Source of the DNA: JACQKT01 sp038063055 | GTDB lineage: Bacteria > Patescibacteriota > Minisyncoccia > UBA6257 > 2-01-FULL-56-20 | Direction of reading: 5' to 3' | NCBI GenBank assembly: GCA_038063055.1 | Contig: JBBTVY010000007.1 | Coordinates: 1 to 30,290, forward strand | Length of the DNA stretch: 30,290 nucleotides | Shown here: in pieces, positions 29,028-30,290 of the stretch | Layout: the number at the start of each line of letters is the position of its first letter | Position numbering within the stretch: the first letter of the stretch is position 1 | Notes under the pieces: generated by a model | Database searches by the model: none | The model's input: the letters and a program-made list of their open reading frames with translations, nothing else | Told to the model about the DNA's origin: nothing | Translations under genes and position numbers: made by a program

Positions 29028-30290
29028 TCACTCCACCGTCACCGATTTCGCGAGATTCCTCGGCTGGTCGACGTCCAACCCCTTGGCAACGCCGAAATGA
29101 TAAGCGAATAGTTGGAGCGGTACTACCGACAAAATCGGCGTAAGCATTTCAAGTGTTTTTGGAATATAAATAACGTCATCCGCAATTTCTTTTATTTTAT
29201 AGTCGCCTTCGGTGGCAACGGCAATAACTGGTCCCCGCCTCGCTTTGACTTCCTCGATATTCGAAATCATTTTTTCATAAACCGAATCCTGCGGCGCTAT
29301 GAATATCGAGGGGAAATTTTCGTCTATCATCGCTATCGGCCCGTGTTTCATTTCGCCGGCCCCGCACCCTTCGGCGTGAACATAAGAAATTTCTTTTAGT
29401 TTCAGCGCGCCTTCGTAAGCGACGGGTAGGTTGTATTTTCTTCCCAGATAAAGAAAATTGCCGAATTTTTGGTATTTCCGCGCCAGCGTTTTAATCTCTT
29501 TGCTTTGTTTTAAAATAAGCCTTATCAAATCCGGAATTTTTTCCAGTTCGTCGGCGATGCGCTTGCCCGTAACCAGCGACATTTCGCGATGGCGACCCAT
29601 TAAAATAGTCAGAAGGGCGAAAATCGAAACCTGGGAAATGAAAGCTTTCGTCGATGCCACTCCGATTTCCGGGCCTATATGCTGATATACTCCTGCGTCT
29701 GTATAACGCGCGATTGTCGAACCTACTACGTTAACAATACTAATGGCAGGCACTCCTTTTTCTTTTGCTTCGCGCAATGCCGCCAGGGTATCAGCGGTTT
29801 CACCCGATTGGGACACCGCGAGGAAAATGTCTCCATCGCGGAAAACCGGTTTACGATAGCGGAATTCCGAAGCGACATCGGTTTCAACCGGAATACCGGC
29901 GTATTCTTCAAGCATATATTCCCCCACCCGCCCCGCGTAATAAGCGGTGCCACAGGCGGAAATAAGAATTCTTTTCGCTTCCTTCAGTTCGAGCAACGAT
30001 TCCAGTCCGCCGAGTTTCGCCAATCCTTCTTCGGGTATAAGGCGTCCTCTTATGGAATTTTCAACGGCTTCGGGGCCCTCGAATATCTCCTTCAGCATGA
30101 AGTGAGGATATCCGTTTTTCTTCGCAAGCTCCGGCGACCAATCAATGACGCTTGATTCTTTATTAAGCATATTCATGTCGAAATCCAGTACTTTGTGGCC
30201 TGATTTTGTAAGTACGGCCATTTCTCCGTCATCGAGATAAACAACATTTTTCGTATGTTTCAAAACGGCAGCCGCGTCCGAAGCAACTAT
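29028..30290 (-). CDS. glmS: Glutamine-fructose-6-phosphate aminotransferase GlmS, C-terminal part
   Basis: 420 codons are visible; the frame is open to the right edge (…ASDAAAVLKHTKNVVYLDDGEM), so the start and most of the N-terminal glutaminase domain are outside. The visible part has the domain junction (MLKEIFEGPEAVENSIRGRL) and both SIS isomerase halves: ILISACGTAYYAGRVGEYMLEE, FLAVSQSGETADTL, GPEIGVASTKAF, YLGRKYNLPVAYEGALKLKEISYVHAEG, and the C-terminal QLFAYHFGVAKGLDVDQPRNLAKSVTVE. GlmS makes glucosamine-6-phosphate, the first step to UDP-GlcNAc, and so feeds the pathway that includes murB in this window. Confidence 0.97.
   Translation of the reverse strand: MVASDAAAVLKHTKNVVYLDDGEMAVLTKSGHKVLDFDMNMLNKESSVIDWSPELAKKNGYPHFMLKEIFEGPEAVENSIRGRLIPEEGLAKLGGLESLLELKEAKRILISACGTAYYAGRVGEYMLEEYAGIPVETDVASEFRYRKPVFRDGDIFLAVSQSGETADTLAALREAKEKGVPAISIVNVVGSTIARYTDAGVYQHIGPEIGVASTKAFISQVSIFALLTILMGRHREMSLVTGKRIADELEKIPDLIRLILKQSKEIKTLARKYQKFGNFLYLGRKYNLPVAYEGALKLKEISYVHAEGCGAGEMKHGPIAMIDENFPSIFIAPQDSVYEKMISNIEEVKARRGPVIAVATEGDYKIKEIADDVIYIPKTLEMLTPILSVVPLQLFAYHFGVAKGLDVDQPRNLAKSVTVE

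Noticed and set aside
29679..30155. 158-codon plus-strand frame
   Set aside because: Antisense shadow of glmS.

Overview
The window looks like a chromosome piece from a Candidate Phyla Radiation (Patescibacteria) bacterium, most likely of the Parcubacteria type. This rests on family recognition only. The Pif1-like helicase with a C-terminal HTH and the small Cys-rich PD-(D/E)XK nuclease are proteins I associate with that group. Many genes lack a Shine-Dalgarno site, and short palindromic elements sit inside coding genes in frame. TGA is a normal stop here: several genes end with it, often in ATGA overlaps. I found no tRNA, rRNA or transposase gene.

Layout. 1-3251 (minus): the N-terminal part of the YchF GTPase, a membrane-anchored C25/gingipain-like caspase-fold protein, a PEBP-family protein and a small unknown. 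3370-5615: a plus-strand Pif1-like helicase framed on both sides by copies of a 67-69 bp repeat. 5660-10383 (minus): a Cas4/RecB-like nuclease, then an operon-like run nth, HAD hydrolase, tsaC, pgeF-like, and a Glu/Leu dehydrogenase that carries an in-frame palindromic insertion. 10441-10729 (plus): a self-contained small gene for an Arg-rich protein, with its own promoter, SD and terminator.

10758-21211 (minus) is a sensory and surface region. It holds a secreted Ig-like protein, a thioredoxin-fold protein without its CxxC, a multi-TM Cache-like sensor with no output domain, three single-domain response regulators, a soluble PAS-PAS histidine kinase, the matching membrane sensor split off by one in-frame TGA inside the HAMP domain, an FNR-type flavin reductase, and a membrane PAS sensor with no output domain. 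The parts of a phosphorelay are present but spread over separate polypeptides.

21275-21660 (plus) has two very small genes. 21660-26998 (minus) has secA, hpf, a newly noticed transcription unit for a 20-residue Lys/Arg peptide, murB preceded by two candidate structured RNAs, and gtrA-like. 27002-30290 (minus) has a SIMPL-domain protein, tpiA, and the C-terminal part of glmS. The 5' end of tpiA has been repeated: three successive ATG-led copies of its first eight codons are separated by foldback elements.

The most promising things are the HAMP-splitting TGA, the repeat-framed helicase, the tripled tpiA start, the hidden basic-peptide unit, the two RNA candidates before murB, and a recurring -10 box 5-11 nt before start codons that suggests leaderless transcription.
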